Notes: generated from the sequence alone by a model not told the origin. A stretch of 64,000 nt of DNA from Porticoccus hydrocarbonoclasticus MCTG13d (GCF_000744735.1 NZ_JQMM01000001.1:62001-126000); one strand, 5' to 3'; positions 1 through 8,845 are shown, counted from the first letter of the stretch. Numbers and translations are program-made.

Positions 1-2
1 CG

Positions 3-290
3 GCCACGTTTCTGGGCCAGGTCTGCTACTGCGACCAGGATCATGCCTGTATCAAAGACCACGATGATCACACCTACAACGTTTATCTGGATGAAATTCT
101 TTGCCTGATGAACTACAAAAACAGTAGCTCCTGTTACTGCCTGCGAATGAGCGAACACGGCTACGACGTAGTGTGCATATTGCCCACCGGTATGGTGGAA
201 ACCCTTGCCTCATCACTGGACATAACCACGGCGCTGTACGTGATCGAGCTGTTTTCCACACCCCGCAGCCATCAACCGCTGGCGGCCTGA
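3..290 (+). CDS. 3' end of an unrecognised Cys-rich protein (partial)
   Basis: An open frame enters from the left edge and stops at 290, giving the last 95 residues of a protein whose start lies outside the window. I do not recognise it. It is acidic and rich in Cys, Asp and His. Two CYC motifs and several single Cys residues lie in its first 60 residues, next to an HDDH stretch, which could suggest metal binding or disulfides, but this is only inference. The C-terminus is a mixed hydrophobic stretch with no clear membrane helix. It converges on the minus-strand globin-like gene, with a terminator hairpin between them. Confidence 0.45.
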   Translation, partial: ATFLGQVCYCDQDHACIKDHDDHTYNVYLDEILCLMNYKNSSSCYCLRMSEHGYDVVCILPTGMVETLASSLDITTALYVIELFSTPRSHQPLAA

Positions 291-323
291 GCACGCTCAG
301 AGGCAATACTTACCAACACAACC

Positions 324-357
324 AAAAACGCCCCACTTCCAGTCTTGGCAGTGGGGC
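324..357 (-). terminator. Rho-independent terminator of the globin-like gene
   Basis: A perfect 8-bp stem (GCCCCACT at 330-337 pairing with AGTGGGGC at 350-357) has a 12-base loop. On the minus strand it is followed by G and then five T. It lies 26 bases past the stop codon of the globin-like gene. On the plus strand there is no T run, so it mainly serves minus-strand transcription. Confidence 0.75.
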
Positions 358-382
358 AGAGGTCAATTACTGACGGGGCTAT

Positions 383-871
383 TCAGCCTTGAATAACCAC
401 CTGAGAGCGGAAGCCTTCGACCAATTTCAATAGTTCGCCCACTTCACGCTGTGGAAATTTCGCGTTATTGAACGATACCGCGCATTCATCGAGAATTACA
501 TCAAACTCCCCATCGGTGATTTTCAGTGCGTCATCCACTTCACCGATCTGAACAGGGAACAGCACCGGACCGCCGGTATACTGTACCGCCCAAGCCGTCA
601 ACGCCACTTTGGCACTTTCTCTTGAGCCGATACTTTCATGAACCTTTTTTATCCTGGGGTTCGCATTCAGCGTCTTGTTTATATACAGACGATCCACCAG
701 ATCATTGACCGTCAAAGCAATCGGATACACACCACCCAGCCGCTCAAACAGCGTCCTCTCAGGTTGGGATTTCGCGGGCGAAGACAACAGCAGCAAACCG
801 GCCAGCAATATTGCAACAGGTAGCAGCAACACTCTGGCAGGACGGGTAACAGGCCATGTAGAACACTTCAT
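383..871 (-). CDS. exported group 1 truncated-hemoglobin-like protein, proximal His missing
   Basis: A 162-residue protein. Residues 1-35 are a basic start followed by a long Leu/Ala/Val stretch ending near SPAKSQ, so it is probably exported or membrane-anchored. From residue 41 the pattern is that of group 1 truncated globins: LFERLGG, then AVQYTGGPVLF (95-105), then ALKITDGEFD (115-124) and a final helix GELLKLVEGFRSQV. In the family the heme-binding F8 His lies in an A-H-A-x-L-x-I-T context. Here that segment reads EVDDALKIT (111-119), with Asp at the His position. Heme binding of the usual type is therefore doubtful. AAGGA lies 6 bases before the ATG. It is a single gene ending in a terminator. 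Confidence 0.7.
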   Translation of the reverse strand: MKCSTWPVTRPARVLLLPVAILLAGLLLLSSPAKSQPERTLFERLGGVYPIALTVNDLVDRLYINKTLNANPRIKKVHESIGSRESAKVALTAWAVQYTGGPVLFPVQIGEVDDALKITDGEFDVILDECAVSFNNAKFPQREVGELLKLVEGFRSQVVIQG

Positions 872-1001
872 TTTCGATCCTTGGAGGAGATAAACATTAC
901 AGAGCCATCAAACAGATAGGAGGGAAATTCTACCTGACACACCTTCTTGCTGACGCCAATACTACTACTACAACACCATTATGGGGCCTACCAACTTCTC
1001 A

Positions 1002-1022
1002 ACGCTATCTGTTAGACAGCGT
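1002..1022 (-). terminator. imperfect hairpin at the recJ stop, possible weak terminator
   Basis: ACGCT at 1002-1006 and AGCGT at 1018-1022 pair, extended inward by TCT/AGA with one mismatch and a GTT loop. It overlaps the recJ stop codon. On the minus strand it is followed by TGAGAAG rather than a T run, so termination would be weak at best. Confidence 0.25.
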
Positions 1023-2773
1023 TAGCCGAGGTGCTCCACCAGCAACTGCATCGACTCCCTACCCCGCCACAGGTTGATGTCCAGCTTGTAGATCAACCGG
1101 ACTTTCTCAGCCGCCGGGTCGGGCCAGATGTCTGTGCCCACATTGAACGCGATGGCGTCGATCAACTGTTTTTTGCTTTCATCCAGTGCTAGCAGCAGCT
1201 TGAGGTGTTTTTCACCGACGATGCGCTGTTGCACGATATGAAATTCGCCCTCGAACAGCGGTTCGGGAAAGTGCTGCCCCCAAGGGCCAGCCTCCCGCAG
1301 CAACCGGGCGGTGTCGATATTGAGTTCAGTGGTATCCAGCACCCCATCGGTGAGGATTTCTGCTTCCAGATCCGCCGGGGTGAGCAATCGACGTACCTCT
1401 GCATCAAACGCATCGACAAATTTCAGGTAGTGATCTTTTGGGAGACTCAGCCCTGCCGCCATGGCGTGGCCGCCGAATTTACTGATCAGGCCCGGGTGGC
1501 GGCTGGCGACCGCGTCCAGTGCATCCCGAATATGCAGGCCCTTGATGGAGCGGGCAGACCCTTTGTATTCACCGTTGTCGGCATCGGCAAAGACGATGAC
1601 CGGACGATGCACCCTGTCCTTGATGCGCGAGGCCAGCAGACCCACCACCCCCTGATGCCAGTTGGCATCGAACAGGCACAGCCCCCAGGGTAACTTCTGT
1701 TCGTCCAGGTGCAATTGCTCCAGCGCCAACAGCGCTTCCCGCTGCATGTCGGCTTCGATCACCCGGCGGTCGCGGTTCAGTTCATCCAGTTGCAGGGCAT
1801 ATTCCCGCGCCATATAGGGGTCGGTTTCAAGCAGACACTGGATGCCGATGGACATGTCGTCCAGCCGGCCAGCCGCATTGAGCCGGGGCCCAATGGCAAA
1901 GCCGAGATCTGATGCCACCAGACGACTGCAATCACGTCCCGCGAGGTCGAGCAGCGCCTGGATGCCCGGCCGGGATTTCCCCGCCCGAATACGCTGCAAC
2001 CCCTGATGGACCAGAATGCGATTGATCGTATCGAGAGTGACCACATCGGCCACGGTACCCAGTGCCACCAGATCGAGCCATTCGGCCATATTGGGTTCTA
2101 CCCGCGGCTGATCTGCAAACCAGCCGCGCTCACGGAGTCGCTTGCGGAGGGCGCTCATCAGATAGAACACCACCCCCACCCCGGCGAGGTTTTTGCCGGG
2201 AAATTCGCAGCCGTGCTGGTTGGGATTGACGATGGCATCCGCCGCGGGCAGTTGTGCGCCGGGCAGGTGGTGATCGGTGATCAGCACTTTGATACCGGCG
2301 GCTTTTGCGGCCTCGACACCGCTGACACTGGAAATACCGTTATCGACCGTGATGATCAGATCCGGTGTTTGCTGTTTGGCCAGTTCGACAATTTCCGGGG
2401 TGAGGCCATAACCGTATTCAAAGCGGTTGGGCACGATGTAGCTCACCCGGGAAAATCCCATGGCCCTCAGCGCCAGCAGGGTCAGCGCCGTGCTGGTGGC
2501 ACCGTCGGCATCAAAATCGCCGATAATGAGCACAGATTGCTGTTCATTGATGGCCTGTTCGAGCAGCGCGACCGCCTCGTCGATCCCGAGCAGACCGTCC
2601 GGGCCCGGTAGCCCCTGGAGTGTTCGCGCCAGTGCCCGGTCATTCTCGGCTCCCCGGGCCGCATAAATGCGCTGTAATAACGGCGGAACCGACGGGCTGA
2701 ATTCGCACCGGGTCAGGTCAACGGTGCGGCGGGTGATATGGGGTTTCGTCATGGCAAAGTGTTCCAGATCCAT
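1022..2773 (-). CDS. recJ: single-stranded-DNA-specific exonuclease RecJ
   Basis: A 583-residue DHH-family 5'-3' exonuclease acting on single-stranded DNA in recombination and mismatch or base repair. The DHH catalytic core is clear: GDFDADGATST (about residues 103-113), DNGIS, then DHHLPGAQ, followed by the DHHA1 part with FGGHAMAAGLSL and a C-terminal OB-type domain. Length is typical of the family. The first ATG (2773) lacks a good ribosome site. An ATG at 2752, beginning MTKPHITRR, is an equally good start. It is divergent from fadJ, with 138 bases between. In Pseudomonas recJ lies near thrC-hom; here fad, ppk and others lie between. Confidence 0.95.
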   Translation of the reverse strand: MDLEHFAMTKPHITRRTVDLTRCEFSPSVPPLLQRIYAARGAENDRALARTLQGLPGPDGLLGIDEAVALLEQAINEQQSVLIIGDFDADGATSTALTLLALRAMGFSRVSYIVPNRFEYGYGLTPEIVELAKQQTPDLIITVDNGISSVSGVEAAKAAGIKVLITDHHLPGAQLPAADAIVNPNQHGCEFPGKNLAGVGVVFYLMSALRKRLRERGWFADQPRVEPNMAEWLDLVALGTVADVVTLDTINRILVHQGLQRIRAGKSRPGIQALLDLAGRDCSRLVASDLGFAIGPRLNAAGRLDDMSIGIQCLLETDPYMAREYALQLDELNRDRRVIEADMQREALLALEQLHLDEQKLPWGLCLFDANWHQGVVGLLASRIKDRVHRPVIVFADADNGEYKGSARSIKGLHIRDALDAVASRHPGLISKFGGHAMAAGLSLPKDHYLKFVDAFDAEVRRLLTPADLEAEILTDGVLDTTELNIDTARLLREAGPWGQHFPEPLFEGEFHIVQQRIVGEKHLKLLLALDESKKQLIDAIAFNVGTDIWPDPAAEKVRLIYKLDINLWRGRESMQLLVEHLG

Positions 2774-2911
2774 TTTATGCGGGGGAGCATTTCAATCCGT
2801 TGCCAATCCGCTATGATGAATTGATGATAACAACAGACCGACATTGTAAAGCAGGCTGGTATCAGGAAGCACACGAGCCGGCGATGCGATGGGAAAGGAG
2901 ATGTTTTACCG

Positions 2912-4885
2912 ATGACCGATAACCCTTCGTACAAGCACTGGCAACTGGAGCGGGATAACGAAAATATTGCCTGGCTGGCCATCGACCGTTGCGATGAGAG
3001 TGTCAACACCCTGAACAGTGACGTGATGCAGGAACTGGATACCATCCTGTCGGAGCTGGAAACGGCCCTGCCCGCCGGACTGGTCATTTACTCACCGAAA
3101 GCCAGCGGCTTTATCGCCGGTGCGGATATCCGCGAATTTGAACAACAGGCTGACCGCGAAGTCGCAAAGGCCGGTATTGAAATGGCCCACCGGGTCTTTG
3201 CGCGGCTGGAAGCACTACCCTGCTATTCGGTTGCTGCCATTCATGGCTTTTGTCTCGGCGGGGGTCTGGAGCTGGCACTGGCCTGCAACTACCGGGTGGC
3301 ACTGGATACCGATAGTACCCGGATCGGTTTCCCGGAAATCCAGTTGGGGATTTTCCCCGGCTTTGGTGGCACCGCACGCAGTATTCGTCTGCTGGGCGGC
3401 CGCAAGGCACTGGAGTTGATCCTCAGCGCCCGCTCTCTCAGGGCCCGTGCCGCCCGTGCCGTGGGCCTGATGGACAAGGTGGTATCAGAACACGGCAGCC
3501 TGCACTGGGCTGCGCGCAAAGCCATCGTCAAGCAGCGCAAAGGACATCGGGCCAATCGGCTCGAGCAACTGACCAGCCGTCCGGGCATGCGCCAGATCCT
3601 GGCCAAAGTCATGGCCCGCGAGGTGGCCAAACGGGCCCGCCCGGAACACTACCCGGCACCCTATACCCTCATTGAGCTCTGGCGTCAGGTGGGCAGCGAC
3701 TTTGAGGCTTTACTGAGAGGCGAAGCGGACAAGGTCAGTGAATTGCTGATGGGTGATACCTCCCGCCACCTGCGGCGGGTTTTTCGTCTTCAGGAACAGT
3801 TAAAGGCCCTGGGCAAATCGGATGACCCCACTGCCAACTGGCGGCCCCACCGCGTGCATGTGGTCGGCGCGGGCGTCATGGGCGGCGACATTGCCGCCTG
3901 GTGCGCACTGCGGGGAATGGAAGTCACATTGCAGGACCGGGAGACCAAATATATCGAGCCTGCCCTGAAACGGGCTGAAAAACTGTTCAAGAAAAAATTG
4001 CGCAGCACTGCACAGGTTTCTGCGGCGAGCAGCCGTCTGATCGCCGACGTGGACGGAGAAGGGATTGCCCGGGCGGATGTCGTGATTGAGGCGATTTTTG
4101 AAAATCTGGAGGCCAAGCAGCAACTCTTTAAGGATCTGGAGGAAAAAGCCCGACCTGACGCCGTACTGGCAACCAACACCTCTGCCATACCACTGCATGA
4201 AATTGCACTGGGCTTGCAGCAGCCACAACGCCTGATCGGGCTGCACTTCTTTAATCCGGTAGCAAAGATGCCGCTGGTGGAAGTGGTGCGGGGCGAGCAG
4301 TCCAATCCCGCGGATATTCAAAAAGGCTGCCTGTTCAGCAATCGTATCGGCAAATTTCCCTTGCCGGTCAACAGCGCTCCCGGCTTTCTGGTCAATCGTG
4401 TGCTGGCCCCGTATATGCTGGAGGCTATCAATCTGCTGGAGGAAGGGCACAGCATGGCCACCGTGGATGAAGCAGCCAAACACTTCGGCATGCCGATGGG
4501 ACCGGTTGAACTGGTGGATACTGTCGGGCTTGATGTCGCGCTCAGTGTGGTCAAAAAACTCGCACCGGACAGGCAGGAGGCCATTGCGAAACTGGAGGCG
4601 CTGATTGTCGAGGGCAAGCTTGGCAAGAAATCCGGCGAGGGCTTTTACCGATGGAAGAAAGGCAAGCCTGACATAGGCAAGGCCAGTGATATGGTGGCCA
4701 TGGATATTCTCGGTGACCGCCTCATCAAACCGCTGCTGGCCGAGTGTCAACGCTGCCTGGATGATGCCATTGTCGACAGCGCCGACCTGCTGGACGCCGG
4801 GGTCATTTTCGGCACCGGCTTTGCCCCCTTTCTCGGCGGCCCGATGCATTACCTGGAACACCAGCAGTCGGAGGTGAAACCATGA
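2912..4885 (+). CDS. fadJ: fatty acid oxidation alpha subunit (enoyl-CoA hydratase / 3-hydroxyacyl-CoA dehydrogenase), FadJ-like
   Basis: A 657-residue bifunctional enzyme for the middle two steps of beta-oxidation. The N-terminal crotonase domain shows GFIAGADIREF, GFCLGGGLELALAC and the PEIQLGIFPGFGGT segment carrying a catalytic Glu. The dehydrogenase half begins with the NAD fold VHVVGAGVMGGDIAAW (about residues 312-327) and continues with NTSAIP and GLHFFNPVAKMPLVEVV, with the catalytic His in HFFNP. At 657 residues it is shorter than E. coli FadJ (714) or FadB (729), ending soon after FLGGPMHYLE. GGAAAGGAG lies about 10 bases before the ATG. It overlaps the thiolase gene by 4 bases (ATGA), so the two are coupled. 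I saw no FadR- or PsrA-like palindrome upstream. Confidence 0.88.
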   Translation: MTDNPSYKHWQLERDNENIAWLAIDRCDESVNTLNSDVMQELDTILSELETALPAGLVIYSPKASGFIAGADIREFEQQADREVAKAGIEMAHRVFARLEALPCYSVAAIHGFCLGGGLELALACNYRVALDTDSTRIGFPEIQLGIFPGFGGTARSIRLLGGRKALELILSARSLRARAARAVGLMDKVVSEHGSLHWAARKAIVKQRKGHRANRLEQLTSRPGMRQILAKVMAREVAKRARPEHYPAPYTLIELWRQVGSDFEALLRGEADKVSELLMGDTSRHLRRVFRLQEQLKALGKSDDPTANWRPHRVHVVGAGVMGGDIAAWCALRGMEVTLQDRETKYIEPALKRAEKLFKKKLRSTAQVSAASSRLIADVDGEGIARADVVIEAIFENLEAKQQLFKDLEEKARPDAVLATNTSAIPLHEIALGLQQPQRLIGLHFFNPVAKMPLVEVVRGEQSNPADIQKGCLFSNRIGKFPLPVNSAPGFLVNRVLAPYMLEAINLLEEGHSMATVDEAAKHFGMPMGPVELVDTVGLDVALSVVKKLAPDRQEAIAKLEALIVEGKLGKKSGEGFYRWKKGKPDIGKASDMVAMDILGDRLIKPLLAECQRCLDDAIVDSADLLDAGVIFGTGFAPFLGGPMHYLEHQQSEVKP

Positions 4886-6165
4886 GCCAAACCAAGACCA
4901 TTCGTCCGGTAGCCATTGTCGGAGCAAACCGTATTCCTTTTTGCCGGGCTGGCACCGGCTATGCTGATCTGACCAACCTCGACATGCTGGTCAGCGCCCT
5001 GCAAGGGCTGGTGGATCGTTACAATCTCCATGGGCAACAAATGGATGAGCTGGTGGCGGGCGCTGTGATGACCTTCCCGAAGGATTTCAATCTTGCCCGC
5101 GAAGCGCTGTTGGGCACCAGCCTGTCGCCGTTGACTCCCGGTATCACGCTCCAGCAGGCCTGCGGCACCAGCCTGCAAGCAGCCTTTGGCATCGCCTCGA
5201 AAATCGCCTGCGGGCAGATTGAGTGCGGCATTGCCGCCGGTACCGACAGTGCCAGCGATGTACCGGTGCTGTTTTCCAGGCGATTCTCCCAACGGCTGGT
5301 GGCGCTATCCAAGGCAAAAACCACCCGTCAGAAACTGGCTATCCTGAAAGGCTTTCGCCCTTCCGAGCTCGCCCCTGTGGCCCCCGCCATCAGTGAACCG
5401 CGCACGGAACTGAGCATGGGCGAGCACTGTGAATTAATGGCAAAGCAATGGCAGATCGGCCGCGAAGCACAGGATGAGCTGGCGCTGGCCAGCCACCACC
5501 GTGCCGAGTCCGCCTACAGCAACTGTTTTTTTGATGACCTGCTGAGCCCCTGTGCGGGCATGTTGCGGGATAACAACCTGCGCCAAGACCTGACGCTGGC
5601 GCAGCTCGAAAAGCTAAAACCGTCTTTTGATCGCAGCGCGAAAGGCACCCTGACTGCCGGTAACAGCACGCCGCTGACTGACGGGGCAGCCTCCCTGCTG
5701 CTGGCCAGCGAGGAATGGGCCGCCGCCAACAATCTGCCCGTGCTGGCACGTCTCACCCATATGGAAACGGCCGCTGTCGACCATGTGGGTGGTGAGGGCC
5801 TGCTGATGGCGCCGACCGTGGCCGTGGCCAATATGCTGAGTCGTGCCGAACTCAGCCTGCAGGATTTCACCCATTATGAAATCCACGAAGCCTTTGCCGC
5901 ACAGGTGCTCTGCACCCTCAAAGCCTGGGAGGCGGAGGAATACTGCCGGGAAAGGCTGGGCCTGGAAAAAGCGTTAGGCAGTATTGATCGCGACAAACTC
6001 AATATGACCGGCAGCAGTCTGGCCATTGGCCATCCTTTTGCCGCGACCGGTGCACGGATAGCCGGGACGCTGGCAAGGCAACTACAGTTGGCGGGACAGG
6101 GTCGCGGCCTGATTTCGATCTGCACCGCTGGCGGTATGGGAGTAGCGGCCATCCTGGAGAGATAA
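4882..6165 (+). CDS. fadI: acetyl-CoA acyltransferase (thiolase), FadI-like beta subunit
   Basis: A 427-residue thiolase that would complete beta-oxidation by cleaving 3-ketoacyl-CoA. The acylated Cys is in TLQQACGTSLQA (about residue 90). The second half has NSTPLTDGAA, HEAFAAQ, the catalytic-His block GHPFAATGAR and CTAGGMGVA with the second Cys. Length and the TDSASDVPVLFS/RLVALSKAKTT region resemble FadI more than FadA. The alpha-then-beta order is that of fadBA rather than E. coli fadI-fadJ. The start overlaps the fadJ stop. Confidence 0.88.
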   Translation: MSQTKTIRPVAIVGANRIPFCRAGTGYADLTNLDMLVSALQGLVDRYNLHGQQMDELVAGAVMTFPKDFNLAREALLGTSLSPLTPGITLQQACGTSLQAAFGIASKIACGQIECGIAAGTDSASDVPVLFSRRFSQRLVALSKAKTTRQKLAILKGFRPSELAPVAPAISEPRTELSMGEHCELMAKQWQIGREAQDELALASHHRAESAYSNCFFDDLLSPCAGMLRDNNLRQDLTLAQLEKLKPSFDRSAKGTLTAGNSTPLTDGAASLLLASEEWAAANNLPVLARLTHMETAAVDHVGGEGLLMAPTVAVANMLSRAELSLQDFTHYEIHEAFAAQVLCTLKAWEAEEYCRERLGLEKALGSIDRDKLNMTGSSLAIGHPFAATGARIAGTLARQLQLAGQGRGLISICTAGGMGVAAILER

Positions 6166-6167
6166 CT

Positions 6168-6190
6168 GTAGCGGGGGCCGCTATTGTTTT
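6168..6190 (+). terminator. terminator after the fad pair
   Basis: TAGCGG (6169-6174) and CCGCTA (6178-6183) form a 6-bp GC-rich stem with a GGG loop, followed by TTGTTTT. It starts 3 bases after the thiolase stop codon. The loop is short, but position and U tract fit. Confidence 0.55.
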
Positions 6191-6237
6191 GCCGAGGGAT
6201 TCTCACGCTCGCCGGTTACTTTGACCACCTCTCCCGG

Positions 6238-8457
6238 TTACCTAGAGCTTCCGCTTGAGCGGGCAGCCCCGTTAAGCAATCGCTTGATGGCCTTGCGGCC
6301 GAAGCGGCGTTTGAAGGCAGCTTTAAAGTCATACAGATAAAACGGTATGCGGTAATGCCATGGGATAGCGCCTCCGCTCTCAGGCCGTTGCAGATACTGG
6401 CCGATCAACTGCTCTCTACCTTCCCAATGGAGCTTGTTGCAGACACGGGACAGATCGGAAAGTCGCTCCAACATGGTGGCGCCGCGATTGAAGAAACGCG
6501 CCCGGTTAATGTCGATCAGGGTGAACTGAAGCTCGCCCGCAGGTGATTTTTTAATGAGGATATTGCCACCGGAAAGATCCCGGAAATAAACTCCCCGGCA
6601 GTGCATCTCAAACAGGAAACGTCCCAGCTGCCGGTAAGCCTGTTCAGCGGGAATATCCTGAAAGTGGCTGGCACCATCACGAAATGCGGACAGTATTTCC
6701 CTAGCCGTAAAATCTGCGTCAACCCGGTCACAGATAAAGTAATTTTCCAGCAGACCCCGATCACCGACTTTTTCGAAATAGGCCAGCGGCATAGCTGTGG
6801 GGATACCCCTGCGCAATAATTCTGCAGCGGCAATCCAGCTGCGGCGGGCTTTTGAAGGCCTGTGTCTTTCGAGAAAGCGCTTGTGGGGATGAATCTTCAG
6901 CGGTTTTTTTGCCACAACCGCCGTTGCCAGCGCGCCGTCGACTGTCCAGACAGCATTGCGGGCGCGGCGCAAAAGGTTTTCTTTGCTGGGGCCGGGCAAG
7001 TGATCGGGATGCAGAACCTTGAAACGCAATGCCGCTTCGGCGGGGCTATTGGCCACCAGCATGCCGTGCCACTGGTCATCATCGTACAGGTAGTATTTCT
7101 GATCAGGGATATGCCGGTAAATGTGCTCTATCTGCGCGAGGTCTGGCTCGATCAGCTGCACATCTGCCGTAGCGGGCCAGATCAGATACAAGGGGGCCTC
7201 TGAAATCAGTTGCACCTTGCCGGTCAGACAATCTCCGTCGCGATCAAGTAACTCGCTGGCAGCGATATCGCCTTCGCTATAACAGGCCCGCAGCGGCAGT
7301 GCTTTGCCATTTTCTGCCCAGGCCACATGAATCAGGTGACGGTCATTGCGGAATGCATGTATCTGCAATCCACCGGTGGTGGCCAGTGCGCCTTCGTAGC
7401 GACCGCCTGAGATTTCTGCGATAAAGGTTTTCATGGCCTGGAAGGCCGGGCGAATGCGATAGCTGGCTTCGTCTCCCAGCACCCGATGATAGTGCGTTAC
7501 CCTCTCCAGCAAAGGGTAGATACCGGTATCATCGTCAATCAGCCCTTCGCGGTTGCACAACATCGGCCCCCAATAGATCTGACGCATCGACCCGGAAGCC
7601 GCACACAGCACCATATATCTGGTCAGGTAATCCGCCATCTTCTGTTCACTGTTGACCAATACGCGTTTGATACGGGGCAAGGTCCAGAAAGCGGAGGGAG
7701 AGACCAGTTCATCGATACCAAAGTCACTGGTGATCTTCTTGAGAATCCGGCACTTTTTGACCAGATTTACTTTCACAAGCTGCCCGATCCAGTTACCCAT
7801 CAACCGGTGATCAAATCGCTCCGGCTCCACCACCCGTTCACTAAAAAGGTTATTGGTGTGGATATCGGGCAGCTTGCCTTCCTGCTTTAAACGGGTCAGT
7901 ACAGCGATATTCCAGAGTGGTTCAAAATCACTGATATTGGGGCCGGCCAGCCTGATATTTCTGGACTTGATTTCGTCGTAGGCAATGCTCCAGCTGGTAA
8001 AAAAACTCTCGGTATCATAGCCGGACCAGCGACGGCGATTGATGGTTGAGCCAACCTCAATTGCCCAGAGTCTTTCACCGTAACGGGTGGCAGTTGAGCT
8101 GACGAATTCACGCCAGGCCACCTGCCCGGCAGGCGTGTTAATTCGTTTTACTTCCTCAAACGGTTGTACCAGATGCAACAGAACCTGGATGTCGGTGGCC
8201 AGCAGACGATCCAGCAGCCGGGCGACCGGGCCTGCCATATCCCCGTAGGTGAAATCGACACGGACCTGGCTGATACCCAGTTCAGCAAGGCGCTCCAGCA
8301 CATAGTCGTCTACCAGTGGGTTATCCGCGGTGGTGACACCAACACCGATAAAGTCTGTCGGGACAGTGTGGCCGGCAACGGGCAGGTGCCCTCCCGATAC
8401 CCGCATCCTTCCCGACAGGGTATAAGGCACAGCGTCCAGTATGAATTTGAGATTCAT
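6238..8457 (-). CDS. fusion of glycosidase-like TIM barrel with LPS-type (WaaP/InaA) kinase
   Basis: A 739-residue protein with no signal peptide. Residues about 35-335 resemble a clan GH-A barrel (GH39/xylosidase-like): FIGVGVT, LAELGISQVRVDF and a WAIEVGSTINRRRWSGY block followed by SIAYDEIKSRN. Residues about 340-430 look like the beta-domain that follows such barrels. The usual acid/base NE is replaced by ST (GSTI, 136-139). The nucleophile strand reads TSDFG (243-247) instead of TEFG. Residues about 495-700 are a kinase of the WaaP/InaA type: VAKKP (515-519), Glu in AAAEL (546), catalytic loop FRDLSGGNIL (625-634) and metal-binding LIDINRAR (647-654), with a basic C-terminal tail. I infer a sugar-binding, catalytically altered barrel joined to an active envelope-glycan kinase. 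The ATG at 8457 (GGTGA 5 bases upstream) is preferred; an upstream GTG at 8532 would add 25 residues. Confidence 0.75.
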   Translation of the reverse strand: MNLKFILDAVPYTLSGRMRVSGGHLPVAGHTVPTDFIGVGVTTADNPLVDDYVLERLAELGISQVRVDFTYGDMAGPVARLLDRLLATDIQVLLHLVQPFEEVKRINTPAGQVAWREFVSSTATRYGERLWAIEVGSTINRRRWSGYDTESFFTSWSIAYDEIKSRNIRLAGPNISDFEPLWNIAVLTRLKQEGKLPDIHTNNLFSERVVEPERFDHRLMGNWIGQLVKVNLVKKCRILKKITSDFGIDELVSPSAFWTLPRIKRVLVNSEQKMADYLTRYMVLCAASGSMRQIYWGPMLCNREGLIDDDTGIYPLLERVTHYHRVLGDEASYRIRPAFQAMKTFIAEISGGRYEGALATTGGLQIHAFRNDRHLIHVAWAENGKALPLRACYSEGDIAASELLDRDGDCLTGKVQLISEAPLYLIWPATADVQLIEPDLAQIEHIYRHIPDQKYYLYDDDQWHGMLVANSPAEAALRFKVLHPDHLPGPSKENLLRRARNAVWTVDGALATAVVAKKPLKIHPHKRFLERHRPSKARRSWIAAAELLRRGIPTAMPLAYFEKVGDRGLLENYFICDRVDADFTAREILSAFRDGASHFQDIPAEQAYRQLGRFLFEMHCRGVYFRDLSGGNILIKKSPAGELQFTLIDINRARFFNRGATMLERLSDLSRVCNKLHWEGREQLIGQYLQRPESGGAIPWHYRIPFYLYDFKAAFKRRFGRKAIKRLLNGAARSSGSSR

Positions 8458-8845
8458 CGTGTCACCGCAGAAAATTCGGGGTAAAAGCATCCCCTGAAGC
8501 GCCAGGCGGACTGAAATTGATACATTCTCCACTCACCATTGCATCACCGGGGAGACTCACATCAATGGAGACTGACGGTTTGAATGGCAACTGGCCCTCC
8601 TGACAACAGATGAAGCGATGTTCTGATTTGCTGAAAACGGCAAAACCCTTATGACCTGCCATGCATTGTTATCAATTATTCTGGTTGGCAAGGGTATCAG
8701 ATTCGCGGCTGTGAGGCAGCATAGATCCGTACGCCCTCGCGGATTATGTGACCCTGTGAGCACTGATCGCCAGCAGGGACTACCCCACCGACATAATCCC
8801 AGGCTCAATCGCTATGATTAACCGCAGGTTCGTCCCAAGCAGCAG
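8458..8845. other. 388-base gap between the kinase fusion and the SdiA-regulated-domain gene
   Basis: No gene is firmly supported here. A 66-codon minus-strand frame (8462-8662) ends in a TGA two bases before the ATG of the kinase fusion and could be a small coupled gene, but it has no visible ribosome site. An AT-rich patch lies near 8665-8695. I see no convincing hairpin or promoter. Confidence 0.5.

Noticed and set aside
2774-2911. Operator for FadR or PsrA before fadJ
   Set aside because: I looked for the known palindromes in the recJ-fadJ gap and found none.
3800-4927. 375-codon minus-strand frame opposite fadJ
   Set aside because: Shadow of the high-GC fadJ gene; rich in His, Gln and Arg as expected from a reverse frame, with no motif.
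8557-8808. 83-codon minus-strand frame in the gap after the SdiA-regulated-domain gene
   Set aside because: No ribosome site, no conserved feature, and it overlaps another frame; it looks like chance.
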